Shown: piece by piece, positions 17,701-27,277 of the stretch | Numbering within the stretch: position 1 is the first letter of the stretch | Layout of the letters: every line of letters starts with the position of its first letter | Assembly: GCF_009363075.1 (NCBI RefSeq) | Contig: NZ_CP045293.1 | Span: forward strand, 5,553,501-5,617,500 | Source: Paenibacillus guangzhouensis | GTDB taxonomy: Bacteria > Bacillota > Bacilli > Paenibacillales > Paenibacillaceae | Reading direction: 5' to 3' | DNA length: 64,000 bases | Notes under the pieces: generated by a model | Seen by the model: only the letters and a program-made list of their open reading frames with translations | What the model was told of the DNA's origin: nothing | The model's database searches: none | Position numbers and translations under genes: made by a program

Positions 17701-18771
17701 GCCAAGGGCTCGGATGTCATGATCGGAGAGCTGGATGGTCAGATGCTCCAGAACATGGCTGCGAAGCAAGCAGTGCTCCAGATTAGAACCGAGCAAGCCA
17801 CGTACACACTTCCAACGCAGCGGGTTGATCTTCAAGCGATCTTAGCCCAATTCAGCAAGTCGGCGGCACTGAAGGATATTACGATTCAGGTTGAAGTAGC
17901 TAAGTCGCAGCAGCAGGTACCGGCAATTCTTCAAGAGAAGATGACGATGGTCGTGCCGCCGGTTGCTCATACGGTGAGAGCCCAGTATCTAGATAAGACC
18001 GTGGAGGTCGAATTATTTAGCGGCTATGTTGAGCGAATGCTTGCGATTCCGGCCGGGGTTGATCCGAATAAGATTACGACAGGTGTCGTCGTGAATGCCG
18101 ATGGATCACTGCGGCATGTGCCTACGAAGGTCATGCAGAAAGATGGTCAGCATTATGCCGAGATCAACAGCTTGACGAATAGCCAATACGCTGTGATTTG
18201 GAATCCGCTGACGTTCGCGGATGTCACGCAGCATTGGGCGAAAGATGCCGTCAATGACATGGGATCGCGCCTTGTCGTGCAAGGCGACGGCCAGGGCGCA
18301 TACCATCCGGACGAAGCCATTACACGAGCGGAATTCGCAGCGATTGTCGTTCGCGGCCTCGGGTTAGAGCCAAAGGCGGAAGCGGGCGAGTTCTCTGATG
18401 TCGAAGCAAAAGAATGGTTCGCTGGGGCTGTAGGCACGGCATGGAAGCTTCAATTGATTACGGGCTTCGATCAGCGCGAGTTCCGTCCGAACGATAAGAT
18501 CACCCGCGAGCAAGCGATGGCTATCTTAGCCAGAGCAATGGACGTGACGGGGCTTAAGGCGATGTCTGCGCAAGCGAATGGACAGTCATTGGCTTCGTTC
18601 GCGGATGCTGAGCTTATACCCAGCTGGGCGAAGAAAGGTGTCGCGGATTGCTTGCAATTCGGTATCGTATCCGGCAGAAATCGTACAGAATTGGATCCAA
18701 AAGCCGATGTCACCCGAGCTGAGGTTGCGGCGATGGTTCAGAAATTACTGAAAAATTCCGACCTAATATAA
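14701..18771 (+). CDS. Secreted S-layer-anchored protein: 12 NHL repeats, 3 FN3, 3 SLH
   Basis: A 1356-residue exported protein. A signal peptide (WVRKLWIGAMAVMIAALGIAP..VQAGA) is followed by 12 NHL-type repeats of the form VAVD..GN.YVADS.NHRIQKL up to about residue 645, enough for two six-bladed propellers. The ninth repeat is degenerate and is followed by a Cys-containing insert (ECKPEE..EDGC). Three fibronectin type III domains follow (about 650-925), then a Ser/Gly-rich linker, an unrecognised domain of ~210 residues, and three SLH motifs from about 1165 (FADVTQHWAKDAV, FSDVEAKEWFAGAV, FADAELIPSWAKKGV) for binding pyruvylated wall polymer. It is probably an adhesive or glycan-binding surface protein. 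The start at 14701 follows GAGGAGG. It is divergent from sigV-rsiV. Confidence 0.93.
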   Translation: MIDRQVQQWVRKLWIGAMAVMIAALGIAPIPVQAGAAEHWVQYAKIGKKENMYLGSFSNPRSVVVDSKGNVYVADSGNNRIQKLTIATGEWSMWGTTDGRYGEKLGEFQGPQGLAIDEEDNLYVADSSNDRIQKLDEKTQQWSEIGLGKGTGLGMFMEPKGVAVDKSGNMYVADSGNHRIQKLDSNGQWTAWNRANGGSGSGLGEFNSPARIAVDGTGSLYVVDRNNHRIQKLDVSAGGEGVWHEWKGSDDLGRFKFPNDVAVDRSGNVYVADRDNHRIQKLDRSSGDEGVWSVVSNGLGNAPGQLKNPNGVALDSSGNVYVADTSNHRIQKLTVSTEQWSEWGYQGPVPGTGLGEFYNPSGVEVDPSGNMFVADFYNNRIQKLNASTKQWEKIGNGMGSAIGQLDGPTDIAIDGSGNLYVADKYNQRIQKMTPAGEWSVFGTTAGLSYPSGVAVSKKGDVYVADPYEKVLKWNAVSEKWDKLGGKKECKPEEANLPGHEDGCELGGFNEPGGVEVDDAGNIYVVDSLNHRILKRDESQGDAALWKEWGVSGQAGSGLGEFNDPYDIAIDSKGNLYVADSGNHRIQKLNTATGVWSEWGIAGGRPGAGLGEFNSPLGVAVDREGYLYVAEFGNHRIQRMVSEIVPPSAPTDIKAEVAAGESQATVTFSAPTNDGGSDVTSYTVTSSPGDIKVTGSGSPISVTGLTYGTAYTFTVVATNSAGSSAASAASNAVTPTELTVPTAPGAPTDVTAEVVMGESQATVKFNAPTRDGGSPITGYTVTSNPGGMTVTGTASPITVTGLTYGTAYTFTVAAINDLGVSKASAPSNEVVPLEQRSIPGAPTKVTAVAGDGEATIAFAAPVSDGGSPITSYTVVASPGGRTATGTGSPIKVIGLTNGTTYTFMVIATNEVGSSLPSEPSNVVTPRGSETSHSGGSGPVTTPALPSEPDAIMFVNGKSVSAGKLKVTKNRSQQVSTITIDPNKLEEKLAKEGQGAVVTISAAKGSDVMIGELDGQMLQNMAAKQAVLQIRTEQATYTLPTQRVDLQAILAQFSKSAALKDITIQVEVAKSQQQVPAILQEKMTMVVPPVAHTVRAQYLDKTVEVELFSGYVERMLAIPAGVDPNKITTGVVVNADGSLRHVPTKVMQKDGQHYAEINSLTNSQYAVIWNPLTFADVTQHWAKDAVNDMGSRLVVQGDGQGAYHPDEAITRAEFAAIVVRGLGLEPKAEAGEFSDVEAKEWFAGAVGTAWKLQLITGFDQREFRPNDKITREQAMAILARAMDVTGLKAMSAQANGQSLASFADAELIPSWAKKGVADCLQFGIVSGRNRTELDPKADVTRAEVAAMVQKLLKNSDLI

Positions 18772-18786
18772 TATCGTAAACCATGG

Positions 18787-18827
18787 AAAAATCCCTCAAG
18801 CGCAGAGATGCGACTTGAGGGATTTTT
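18787..18827. terminator. Bidirectional terminator after the NHL/SLH gene
   Basis: A perfect 14-bp stem AAAAATCCCTCAAG / CTTGAGGGATTTTT serves both convergent genes. Confidence 0.9.
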
Positions 18828-18842
18828 CCTCCGTAGAGAATG

Positions 18843-20135
18843 TCATTCGGCAGTAACACTGCGAACCGGAACAGAGGCGGATGGCGTCGGCCGCCATAGT
18901 ATTTTGCCAAATACAATGCCCACCAGACCGATGATTGCGATGACGATGCCGAAGTAGATGAATGTACGTGCCGGCCCGATCAGCTGCACCAGCAGTCCTC
19001 CAAGCAGCGGCGCTCCAATCATCACCACACCGAGCACCGTATTCTGAATGCCGAAAACGCGGCCGATCATGAACGGGGGCGTCTCTTTCTGCAGGCAATA
19101 GTTGAAGGTGACGATGAAGATCCCATTGCCGATGCCCATGAGGAGTCCGAGCAGCAGCACGGGCAGGATCGATACCCCGACAGGGAGCAGTCCAAGTCCG
19201 CCAACCGACAGGCCAATAAGGGTATAGCCACTGCCGAACTTCCAGCCATACTTGGTCGTTGATTTGAGTCGGTTCATCGCGACAATGCTGAGGATGGCTC
19301 CTGCACCGGCTGCCGCTACCATCCAACCCAGCAGCGATTCCTGCTCTGGAGCAACGGTTCGGAAGAGGCTGGTGAATTGAAAGTCTACCATCTGAATGGC
19401 GAGGGCCCCGGTCAAACCGAACAGCATCGTGATGAACAGCAGTCGGCTGCCCAGGATGAAGCTCCAGCCTTCCTTCCACAGTGTGCGCAGCGGTGGTGCG
19501 GGTTGATCTACCGCAGAGGACGTGTCACCCGACGATGTCTTGTCTGCGCTGCTCTCTCCCGCCTTCACGGTAAGCAGCAGTAGGTAGGAACCAAGCCTGA
19601 AGACCGCGCAAATGACAATACACCATTGCGGTGATAACAGAGATAGTACGAACCCGCCGAGTAGAGGTCCGGCGATTTTGGAGCCTTGGTTCACGATGCC
19701 GTTTAGCGAGGTCGCCTGCAGCAGCTGATCCTCTCTGACGATACTGCGTGTGAGCGCCTGCTGAGCAGGCACATTCAGCGTCGAAATCGCCGCGCGCAGC
19801 ATCAGGATCGGAAGCAGCCACGCCATGTTGGGGGTGAGTAGGATCAGTAGCGTGAGGACCGCTGTTAGCAGATCACAAACTCGCATTAATCGCAGCTTAT
19901 TCAGTCGATCGGCAGCGACGCCTGCAACGGAGCCGAGCAGGATGCTCGGCAGTGCATTTGCAACCGGAATCAGCGCCAGCATCAGCGGGTCAGCGTGCCA
20001 GCGATATCCGACGAGTACCTGAATGGCCAACATGTCGAACCAGTCGCCGAAGGTGGCCGCAGCAAAGGCGCAATAGACGCGCATGAAGATGGTGTTGCGA
20101 AGCAGGCTGGTCCCTGCCTGTTGTGAAATGTTCAT
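18843..20135 (-). CDS. MFS transporter, DHA3-type exporter
   Basis: A 430-residue, 12-helix major facilitator. The N-terminus (FMRVYCAFAAATFGDWFDMLAIQVLVGY), the motif GSVAGVAADRLNKLRLM and the NVPAQQALTRSIV..LLQATSLNGIVNQGSKIAGPLLGGF segment are typical of DHA3 (MefA/TetV-like) macrolide and drug exporters. The central loop is rich in Ser and Asp. GGAGG stands before the ATG. It lies 89 bp downstream of a winged-helix regulator on the same strand, which may control it. The substrate is not known, and no attenuation leader peptide such as those of mef genes is seen. Confidence 0.88.
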   Translation of the reverse strand: MNISQQAGTSLLRNTIFMRVYCAFAAATFGDWFDMLAIQVLVGYRWHADPLMLALIPVANALPSILLGSVAGVAADRLNKLRLMRVCDLLTAVLTLLILLTPNMAWLLPILMLRAAISTLNVPAQQALTRSIVREDQLLQATSLNGIVNQGSKIAGPLLGGFVLSLLSPQWCIVICAVFRLGSYLLLLTVKAGESSADKTSSGDTSSAVDQPAPPLRTLWKEGWSFILGSRLLFITMLFGLTGALAIQMVDFQFTSLFRTVAPEQESLLGWMVAAAGAGAILSIVAMNRLKSTTKYGWKFGSGYTLIGLSVGGLGLLPVGVSILPVLLLGLLMGIGNGIFIVTFNYCLQKETPPFMIGRVFGIQNTVLGVVMIGAPLLGGLLVQLIGPARTFIYFGIVIAIIGLVGIVFGKILWRPTPSASVPVRSVTAE

Positions 20136-20224
20136 AGGTCATTCCTCCGTATCAATTACAGCTAAGATCTATCAAGGTTGACCCTACTGTAACGGAGAAA
20201 TGTCAGAGGATGATCAGAGGAAAG

Positions 20225-21382
20225 TCAGGGACGCTTAATTTCGCCAAGAATCAACGTTTCTAACGGTGCGAGCAGAGCGTGGAGTCCGATCCGCTCCTGT
20301 GCTTCTTCGTATAAATCCGCATATTTCTGCTGCAAGGACGGTCTAGTTGGAATACTGCTGCAGATGAACCGGATCCGATTCAGAGCATATAACCGCATCG
20401 GCACAAATCCTGACCTCTCCAGCACCTCGAGTCCCTCATCGATGAGCATTTCCGCTTCGCGCCATGCCTGACACCGCAGCATCCAGAGCCCCTTCACGAC
20501 ACGATAACTGCCGATTTCCCGCAGAAAAGGCTTCGCCGTTAAGATCTCCCCTTCGATCACTTCCGCCATCTTGGTCAGCTCACCGTCTTCTGTTCCAGCG
20601 ATCAAGTGGACGAACATCTCTGTAATGGCTGTTTGTGGTACGAAATTGGCATAGCCAAGCTCGGCGATGACGGCGTGGCTGACATTTATGCGCTCCAATG
20701 CCCTGTCAACCTCTCCCGCCAGCGTGAATAATTCAAGAATGTTGAGAATCTCCATCTCACGGTGCGGGGCAGGCGCTAGGAGCCCCTTCTCCAAGACCTC
20801 TTCACATACGGCAAGCCGCAGCTTAGGATCTCCGGTGAAGGAATAGAACAACAGCAGATAATAGAAGCGTTCGCTGAGCGGCGCTTCGTTCGTATTTATC
20901 AGCCATGACAGGTCCCCTTGGACAAAATGGATATAGACGGAATAGAACGGATCCAGCTCATACCCGAGCACATCCTGTTGGCGAGCAAGGGTCAGCATTG
21001 AATGGCCTTGGCCGTACGTATGATACTTCCCGAATACGTCCCGCATCGTCTTATGCAGCTCTGCATCGTGAGTGGTCGGATTCACTGCCCCGGCGCCCGA
21101 ACGCTGCCGTACTGTAAGGCGATAACCAATACCTCGAACCGATGCGATCTCCACATCGGCAAACGGTCGAAGCTTCTTGCGAAGACGGTAAACATGGTCA
21201 TCGACCGTCCGTTCGCTAGGGTATTCCAGCGGCCATACTTGATCTAGCAGCTGCTCCCTGCTGAATGTAAGGCCTTTGTTACGATAGAGGAATTGCAGCA
21301 GCGCGAATTCTTTGGGCAGCAGGGTGACGGTGAGGCCATCGGCAGCCGCTATATATTCATGTGGGCGTAGTTCCAGTTGCAT
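20225..21382 (-). CDS. Winged-helix regulator with C-terminal helical (TPR-like) domain
   Basis: A 385-residue regulator. Residues about 1-105 form an OmpR/PhoB-type winged helix (LLPKEFALLQFLYRNKGLTFSREQLLDQVW..SERTVDDHVYRLRKKL..ASVRGIGYRL). There is no receiver domain; instead about 270 residues of helices with TPR-like character follow, as in SARP/BTAD-related or one-component regulators. The ATG at 21382 follows AGAAGG; an upstream ATG at 21415 lacks a ribosome site and lies next to a TATACT -10 element. It is upstream of the DHA3-type MFS gene in the same direction, so control of that exporter is likely. The signal is unknown. Confidence 0.82.
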   Translation of the reverse strand: MQLELRPHEYIAAADGLTVTLLPKEFALLQFLYRNKGLTFSREQLLDQVWPLEYPSERTVDDHVYRLRKKLRPFADVEIASVRGIGYRLTVRQRSGAGAVNPTTHDAELHKTMRDVFGKYHTYGQGHSMLTLARQQDVLGYELDPFYSVYIHFVQGDLSWLINTNEAPLSERFYYLLLFYSFTGDPKLRLAVCEEVLEKGLLAPAPHREMEILNILELFTLAGEVDRALERINVSHAVIAELGYANFVPQTAITEMFVHLIAGTEDGELTKMAEVIEGEILTAKPFLREIGSYRVVKGLWMLRCQAWREAEMLIDEGLEVLERSGFVPMRLYALNRIRFICSSIPTRPSLQQKYADLYEEAQERIGLHALLAPLETLILGEIKRP

Positions 21383-21505
21383 GCAGAAACCTTCTTTCCC
21401 GTGTACAAACTTCATAGGTCTAGTATACCAACCAACCCTTAAAATTTTATAAAATAATTACATTGCAATCCCCTGAATTTTAGCATAATCCCCTCGCCAT
21501 CTATC

Positions 21506-21537
21506 AATGCCATTCCGATTTAGGGGTGGCATTTTTA
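21506..21537 (+). terminator. Terminator-like hairpin upstream of selO
   Basis: AATGCCATTCC pairs with GGGGTGGCATT and is followed by a T run in the + direction. No + strand gene ends before it, and its TGGCATTTTTACAT tail is the same as at the hairpin near 10705. Confidence 0.55.
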
Positions 21538-21560
21538 CATTCAGCAATAAACGGTATAAT
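21534..21560 (+). promoter_or_regulatory. Putative SigA promoter of the SelO gene
   Basis: TTTACA and a perfect TATAAT are separated by 15 bp. The spacing is short, but the -10 is exact and lies 80 bp before the start. Confidence 0.5.
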
Positions 21561-21639
21561 AAATGGGAAGAAGTGGACATTAACAATGCAATAGAACATG
21601 ACCAGGATTTCATACGTCTAAAGGAATAAAGGAGATTAT

Positions 21640-23103
<1,464 letters not shown>

Positions 23104-23110
23104 CGGATGG

Positions 23111-23147
23111 ATTGGCCGGAGGACTTGATGTCCTGCGGTCAATTTCG
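23111..23147 (+). terminator. Hairpin terminator after the SelO gene
   Basis: A 14-bp stem with one mismatch (23111-23124 with 23130-23143) and a short TTT tail lies directly after the stop codon. Confidence 0.55.
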
Positions 23148-23228
23148 TACATACGGGGCATTTCCGTTTCGCTTGGAGCCTCTGTATAATAATACTCCAT
23201 AAGTAATTTACAGCTTTGGAGGTCCGCT

Positions 23229-24215
23229 ATGAGCAATAAAGGATGGACGATGGCGTTCGTCGGTGTACTCCTTGTATTCGGTTATTTCCTGTACAAGTTC
23301 ATGTCGCCAGCGCTGGAGATTAATCATTTGGTTCAGGATATGAATCTGAGCAGTGTTAAGCGTGAATCGATGAAGCATGTCGTGCTGATCGCGCAAGAGC
23401 TGGACAATCCCTTCTGGAGGACGGTCGAGCAGGGAGCGAGAGCATCGGCGGCACAGCGCGGAATCGCGATTGAATATATGGGTCCGAATCGCATTAATCC
23501 TTCTGAGCAGAAGAGATTGCTGGAGAAGGCGATCACGGGTAAGCCGGATGCCATTCTCCTTCAAGGGGTGAAGGATCCGGACTATGCAAGCCTGATCGAC
23601 CAAGCGGTCGACCAAGGCATCCCTGTGATCACCGTCGATGCAGATCAGCCGGATAGCAAGCGGCTCGCTTATGTGGGAACGGATAACCTGGAAGCCGGTA
23701 GACGCATGGGAGAGTTGATCGTGAGCCATGCTGCCGGCCAGGGCAAGATTGGCGTCATCATCGGGAGCGAGACCGCGGATAATCAGCAGCTGCGGCTAGA
23801 AGGGCTTCGTTCCGTCATTTCAAAGACGCAAGGATATGAGATCGTTGCCGTCCGTGCATCGAATATCTCCCGCATGCAAGCTGCGACTCAGACAGAAGCG
23901 TTACTCAGCCAATATGGGGATATGAAGACGATGGTTGGACTAAGCGCTTTAGACGCGGCAGGTATCGTCGAAGGGATGAGAGCAGCGAATCGCACAGGTC
24001 TGCGTGTGTTCGGTTTCGATGATATCGATGCGACGGTTCAAGGCATCGCAAGCGGAGTTATTACCGCTTCCATCGTTCAGCATCCGCGTGAGATTGGGGA
24101 GAGATCGATTGAATTATTAGAAGCTTATTTCAAGGGGACCGCCCCGACGGCACAGCGATTTATCGCAACTCGTGTGCTGGATCGCAATCATTTGGCATCG
24201 AAGGTGAACAGCTGA
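23229..24215 (+). CDS. Membrane-anchored sugar-binding protein of a three-component sensor
   Basis: A 328-residue RbsB/XylF-type periplasmic-binding-protein fold (VVLIAQELDNPFWRTVEQGARASA, AILLQGVKDPDYASLIDQAV, YVGTDNLEAGRRMGEL, GVIIGSETADNQQLRLEGL, RVFGFDDIDATVQGI). Instead of a lipobox it has one uncleaved N-terminal helix (about 7-25), so it stays in the membrane. Its stop codon overlaps the start of a YesM-type kinase. This is the arrangement of sugar-sensing three-component systems such as XylFII-LytS-YesN of Clostridium beijerinckii, where the binding protein senses sugar for the kinase rather than serving an ABC transporter; none is present here. Confidence 0.85.
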   Translation: MSNKGWTMAFVGVLLVFGYFLYKFMSPALEINHLVQDMNLSSVKRESMKHVVLIAQELDNPFWRTVEQGARASAAQRGIAIEYMGPNRINPSEQKRLLEKAITGKPDAILLQGVKDPDYASLIDQAVDQGIPVITVDADQPDSKRLAYVGTDNLEAGRRMGELIVSHAAGQGKIGVIIGSETADNQQLRLEGLRSVISKTQGYEIVAVRASNISRMQAATQTEALLSQYGDMKTMVGLSALDAAGIVEGMRAANRTGLRVFGFDDIDATVQGIASGVITASIVQHPREIGERSIELLEAYFKGTAPTAQRFIATRVLDRNHLASKVNS

Positions 24216-25675
24216 TGAATATTCGCAGAATGTTGTTTATTGTGATTCCAGCCCTGTTTATCGCGAGCAATGCGGTGGCGTTCTTCATCTTCCAGAGCGG
24301 CATCACGGTGCAGAAGAGTTATAATGTGATGCTGGATCGGGTATTATTATACAAGCAAATCGCCGGGCAAACGGAAAATAATCTTCGGACATTAAACGTT
24401 TATTTGTCGGATCGAAACGAGATGAGCCGTAGTAACTTCACACAACAGCGCAATGAGCTGAAGCAGCTGCGGGAGGGTCTGTCTGCACAAGAGACGATCT
24501 CATCGACAGCGGTGCTCGTTTGCAGCTACCTTCATATGATTGATACCTTTATGGCACAAGAGGATGATGTCATGCAGGCATTTCACCATACAGATTCTTT
24601 GGCATATGCAGGCTTCTATGAGAAGGCGGAGCGGACCGCGGCGTTCATCCAAGAAGAGGGCCATCAGCTCATTGATCTGGAACTTAGCTATTATCAACCG
24701 TTCTATCAGCAAATCTTCACCCATACGAAGTCTATGAATGGCTGGGCCGTTGCCGTATTCGTCCTGAATACGCTGATTAGCGTTGCATGCGCGTATTGGA
24801 TTTCACTAGGGATTACCAGGCCCATCCGGCAACTTACGAGGACCGCGCAGCAAATATCGAGAGGAAATTTACAGGCCCCTTCCCCGAAAATTGGAGCGCA
24901 TCACGAGTTTGGCGTATTATCGGAGGCATTCGAGCGTATGCAAGAGAGCTTGAAGTCGCTGATTGCGAAGGAGAAGGAGGGTCTAGAGCGGGACAAGCTG
25001 GTCAAGTCGCTTGAACTGGAAGTGCTGCAGAACCAGATGAACCCCCACTTCCTCTTTAATTCACTGAATGTTTTATCCAAGCTTGCGCTGCTCGAGGGTG
25101 CGGAGAAGACGAGCGATCTCACCGTCACGATGTCTAATCTTCTTCGATATAACCTTCGCAAGCTGGACCATCCAGTAACCCTCCGGGATGAAGTGGAGCA
25201 TGCCAAAGAATACTTTACGATTCAACAGGCCCGGTTCCGTGACCGCATCCGGTTCATCACCGAGATCGACGAGCGGGGACTGGATATATGGGTTCCAACG
25301 TTAACGCTGCAGCCCTTGCTCGAGAATGTGTTCGTGCATGGCATCGAGGGCATGGAGCAGGGGGCCGAGATCAAGCTTGCTGTGTCATACATTCCCGGGG
25401 AGGTCAGAGTCTCCATCTCGGACAATGGGATTGGTATGAGCGAAGAAGTACGCCAGTCCTTGCTTCAACATGATGCGAGGCCGCCGACTGCACAGGCGAA
25501 GGGACAATCCACGGGTCTTGGCACGCGCAATGTGTTCAGACGATTAGAGTTGTTCTACGGTAGGGAAGATCTCGTAGACATTGTTAGCAAGCCGGGCCTC
25601 GGAACGACGGTTCTGATTCGGTTTCCTGCTGCAGGAAAGGAGGAGGAAGATGTATCGCTTATTGATCGCAGATGA
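24215..25675 (+). CDS. YesM/LytS-type sensor histidine kinase
   Basis: A 486-residue kinase with two membrane helices (about 6-26 and 175-198) flanking ~150 helical extracytoplasmic residues, then HAMP (ITRPIRQLTRTAQQISRGNL), the phosphoacceptor motif NQMNPHFLFNSLNVLSKLAL and a HATPase domain with N-box PLLENVFVHGIEG, SDNGIGMS and GLGTRNVFRRL. It overlaps the binding-protein stop by one base and the response-regulator start by 26 bases, so the three genes are one translationally coupled unit. The extracytoplasmic part probably contacts the anchored sugar-binding protein. Confidence 0.92.
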   Translation: MNIRRMLFIVIPALFIASNAVAFFIFQSGITVQKSYNVMLDRVLLYKQIAGQTENNLRTLNVYLSDRNEMSRSNFTQQRNELKQLREGLSAQETISSTAVLVCSYLHMIDTFMAQEDDVMQAFHHTDSLAYAGFYEKAERTAAFIQEEGHQLIDLELSYYQPFYQQIFTHTKSMNGWAVAVFVLNTLISVACAYWISLGITRPIRQLTRTAQQISRGNLQAPSPKIGAHHEFGVLSEAFERMQESLKSLIAKEKEGLERDKLVKSLELEVLQNQMNPHFLFNSLNVLSKLALLEGAEKTSDLTVTMSNLLRYNLRKLDHPVTLRDEVEHAKEYFTIQQARFRDRIRFITEIDERGLDIWVPTLTLQPLLENVFVHGIEGMEQGAEIKLAVSYIPGEVRVSISDNGIGMSEEVRQSLLQHDARPPTAQAKGQSTGLGTRNVFRRLELFYGREDLVDIVSKPGLGTTVLIRFPAAGKEEEDVSLIDRR

Positions 25676-27020
25676 CGAGGCGTTAGAGCGGGAAGGCATC
25701 GAGTGGATCGTGAATCGCATGCTGCCGAATACCTTCGAGATCATGCATGCGGAGAATGGTCGCATGGCGATTCAGAAGGCGTATGAGTTCCGACCGCATA
25801 TTATTTTGATGGACATCAAGATGCCAGGGATTCAAGGGCTAGAAGCATTAAAAGAAATCAAAGCTCACCATCCGCAGGTCAAAATGATTCTAGTTACCGC
25901 CTATGAATATTTTGAATATGCCAAAGAGGCACTGGCACTTGGAGTCAAAGAATATTTAGTGAAACCGGCCAAACGCGACCATATCGCAGCGCTGCTTCAG
26001 CGGTTAATCGACGAGATTGATCAGGAGAAGCGGAAGCGTGAGGAGGAAATCGCAGTCAGGGATAAGTTCTTTCAGCTGCTCCCGTTGGCTGAGACGGAAA
26101 TGGCGCTCGTCTTTATGTCGGATCAGGTGAATGAGACGGAAGTAGGGCAGCTGGCTGACATTGTTGGGGTCTCGATTGATAAAGGATGTGCTATCGTGCT
26201 AGCCCTGCCAGACCTAGGGAAGCTGCCTCACAAGGAGATCGGGAATGACAAGAAATATCTGTTTGAGACCGTAAAAAGCGCAGCGAAAGGGTTCATCAAG
26301 CAGCGCACAGGCTGTGTGGTCAGCTCCATGGTGTACTGGCATATGGCTATTTTTCTGCTGGAAGAGGATTCGTCGAAGGATGCAGTACTCCGGGAAGAAG
26401 CACTCGGTCTTGGCACGAAGCTGATTGAGAATCTTCACGAGCAGCACGGGATCGACGTGACGGTCGGGATCGGCACGGTGGGGGCGGATATCTCAGGCAT
26501 CCGACGATCCTATTTTGAAGGTGTCTTCGCATCGACTTATGAGCAGCAATGGGGCAGCTTGTGTCTATTTGAAGATCTGGCGGTACCGCGGTCGGAAGAT
26601 TCATCAGACCGACACGCTGATGCGAAGTTCACCGAACATATCGCAGAGCGAACGTATGTGGAGTTAGCTATCCAGCGTATCCGGGAGGAGCGGGAACAAC
26701 GCACGTGGAGTGTCATCGATAATGCCGTAACGTTCATTCAAGAGCGATTTCGCGAAGAGATCTCGCTTGAGGATGTGGCAGAGCACGTCCACTTGAATCC
26801 GCATTATTTCAGCAAGGTCTTCAAGCAGCAGACCGGAGAGACCTTCATCGATTATGTAACGAGGCTGCGGATCGACAAGGCAAAGGTATTGATCGGCGAA
26901 GGCCAGTTCAGCCTGAAGGAGGTCTGTTATCTCGTAGGCTATAAGGATCCGAATTACTTCAGCCGTGTGTTCAAGAAGGTCGCGAAGGTATCGCCAACCG
27001 AATATCGCAATCAACTTTAA
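25650..27020 (+). CDS. YesN-type response regulator with AraC DNA-binding domain
   Basis: A 456-residue regulator. The receiver domain (1-120) has the acidic pair in LLIADDEALEREG, phospho-Asp55 in LMDIKMPG, Thr in VTAYEYF and Lys in YLVKPAKRD. A ~200-residue linker follows, and the C-terminal 100 residues form an AraC double helix-turn-helix (ISLEDVAEHVHLNPHYFSKVFKQQTGETFIDYVTRLRIDKAKVLI..VCYLVGYKDPNYFSRVFKKV). AAAGGAGGAGG inside the kinase gene serves as its ribosome site. The likely target is the sugar symporter gene that follows after a terminator and its own promoter. Confidence 0.92.
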   Translation: MYRLLIADDEALEREGIEWIVNRMLPNTFEIMHAENGRMAIQKAYEFRPHIILMDIKMPGIQGLEALKEIKAHHPQVKMILVTAYEYFEYAKEALALGVKEYLVKPAKRDHIAALLQRLIDEIDQEKRKREEEIAVRDKFFQLLPLAETEMALVFMSDQVNETEVGQLADIVGVSIDKGCAIVLALPDLGKLPHKEIGNDKKYLFETVKSAAKGFIKQRTGCVVSSMVYWHMAIFLLEEDSSKDAVLREEALGLGTKLIENLHEQHGIDVTVGIGTVGADISGIRRSYFEGVFASTYEQQWGSLCLFEDLAVPRSEDSSDRHADAKFTEHIAERTYVELAIQRIREEREQRTWSVIDNAVTFIQERFREEISLEDVAEHVHLNPHYFSKVFKQQTGETFIDYVTRLRIDKAKVLIGEGQFSLKEVCYLVGYKDPNYFSRVFKKVAKVSPTEYRNQL

Positions 27021-27026
27021 TTCATG

Positions 27027-27057
27027 AGGTCCATGCTGTGATGCATGGACTTTTTTG
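27027..27057 (+). terminator. Terminator after the three-component operon
   Basis: GTCCATGC / GCATGGAC stem with a 6-nt loop and a T-rich tail. Confidence 0.85.
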
Positions 27058-27163
27058 TTTTTGGGGGACAATAATGTGCTAGTCTACGGCTCTGATGTTA
27101 TGCGGCGGAGGCTCGGACTAATATTATGCTGGTATACGACAAATAAGTGAAGGCAATCGAACC

Positions 27164-27191
27164 CTGACCTGAAGCCAGCCCGTGCTATAAT
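27164..27191 (+). promoter_or_regulatory. Promoter of the sugar symporter gene
   Basis: CTGACC-N16-TATAAT has a perfect -10 and lies about 87 bp before the GTG start. The region between 27060 and 27160 is where the AraC-type regulator might bind, but I cannot point to a clear site. Confidence 0.55.
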
Positions 27192-27277
27192 GGGCTCTCA
27201 GATTACGAATATACCTTGTGTGGTCAGATAAAGGACTCGTATGCAAATACGAAAAAAGTCAGAAAGGATAATCTTGC

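Noticed and set aside
19525-19821. Alternative frames inside the MFS exporter gene
   Set aside because: Their composition is arginine- and alanine-rich without any motif, and the MFS frame explains the region.
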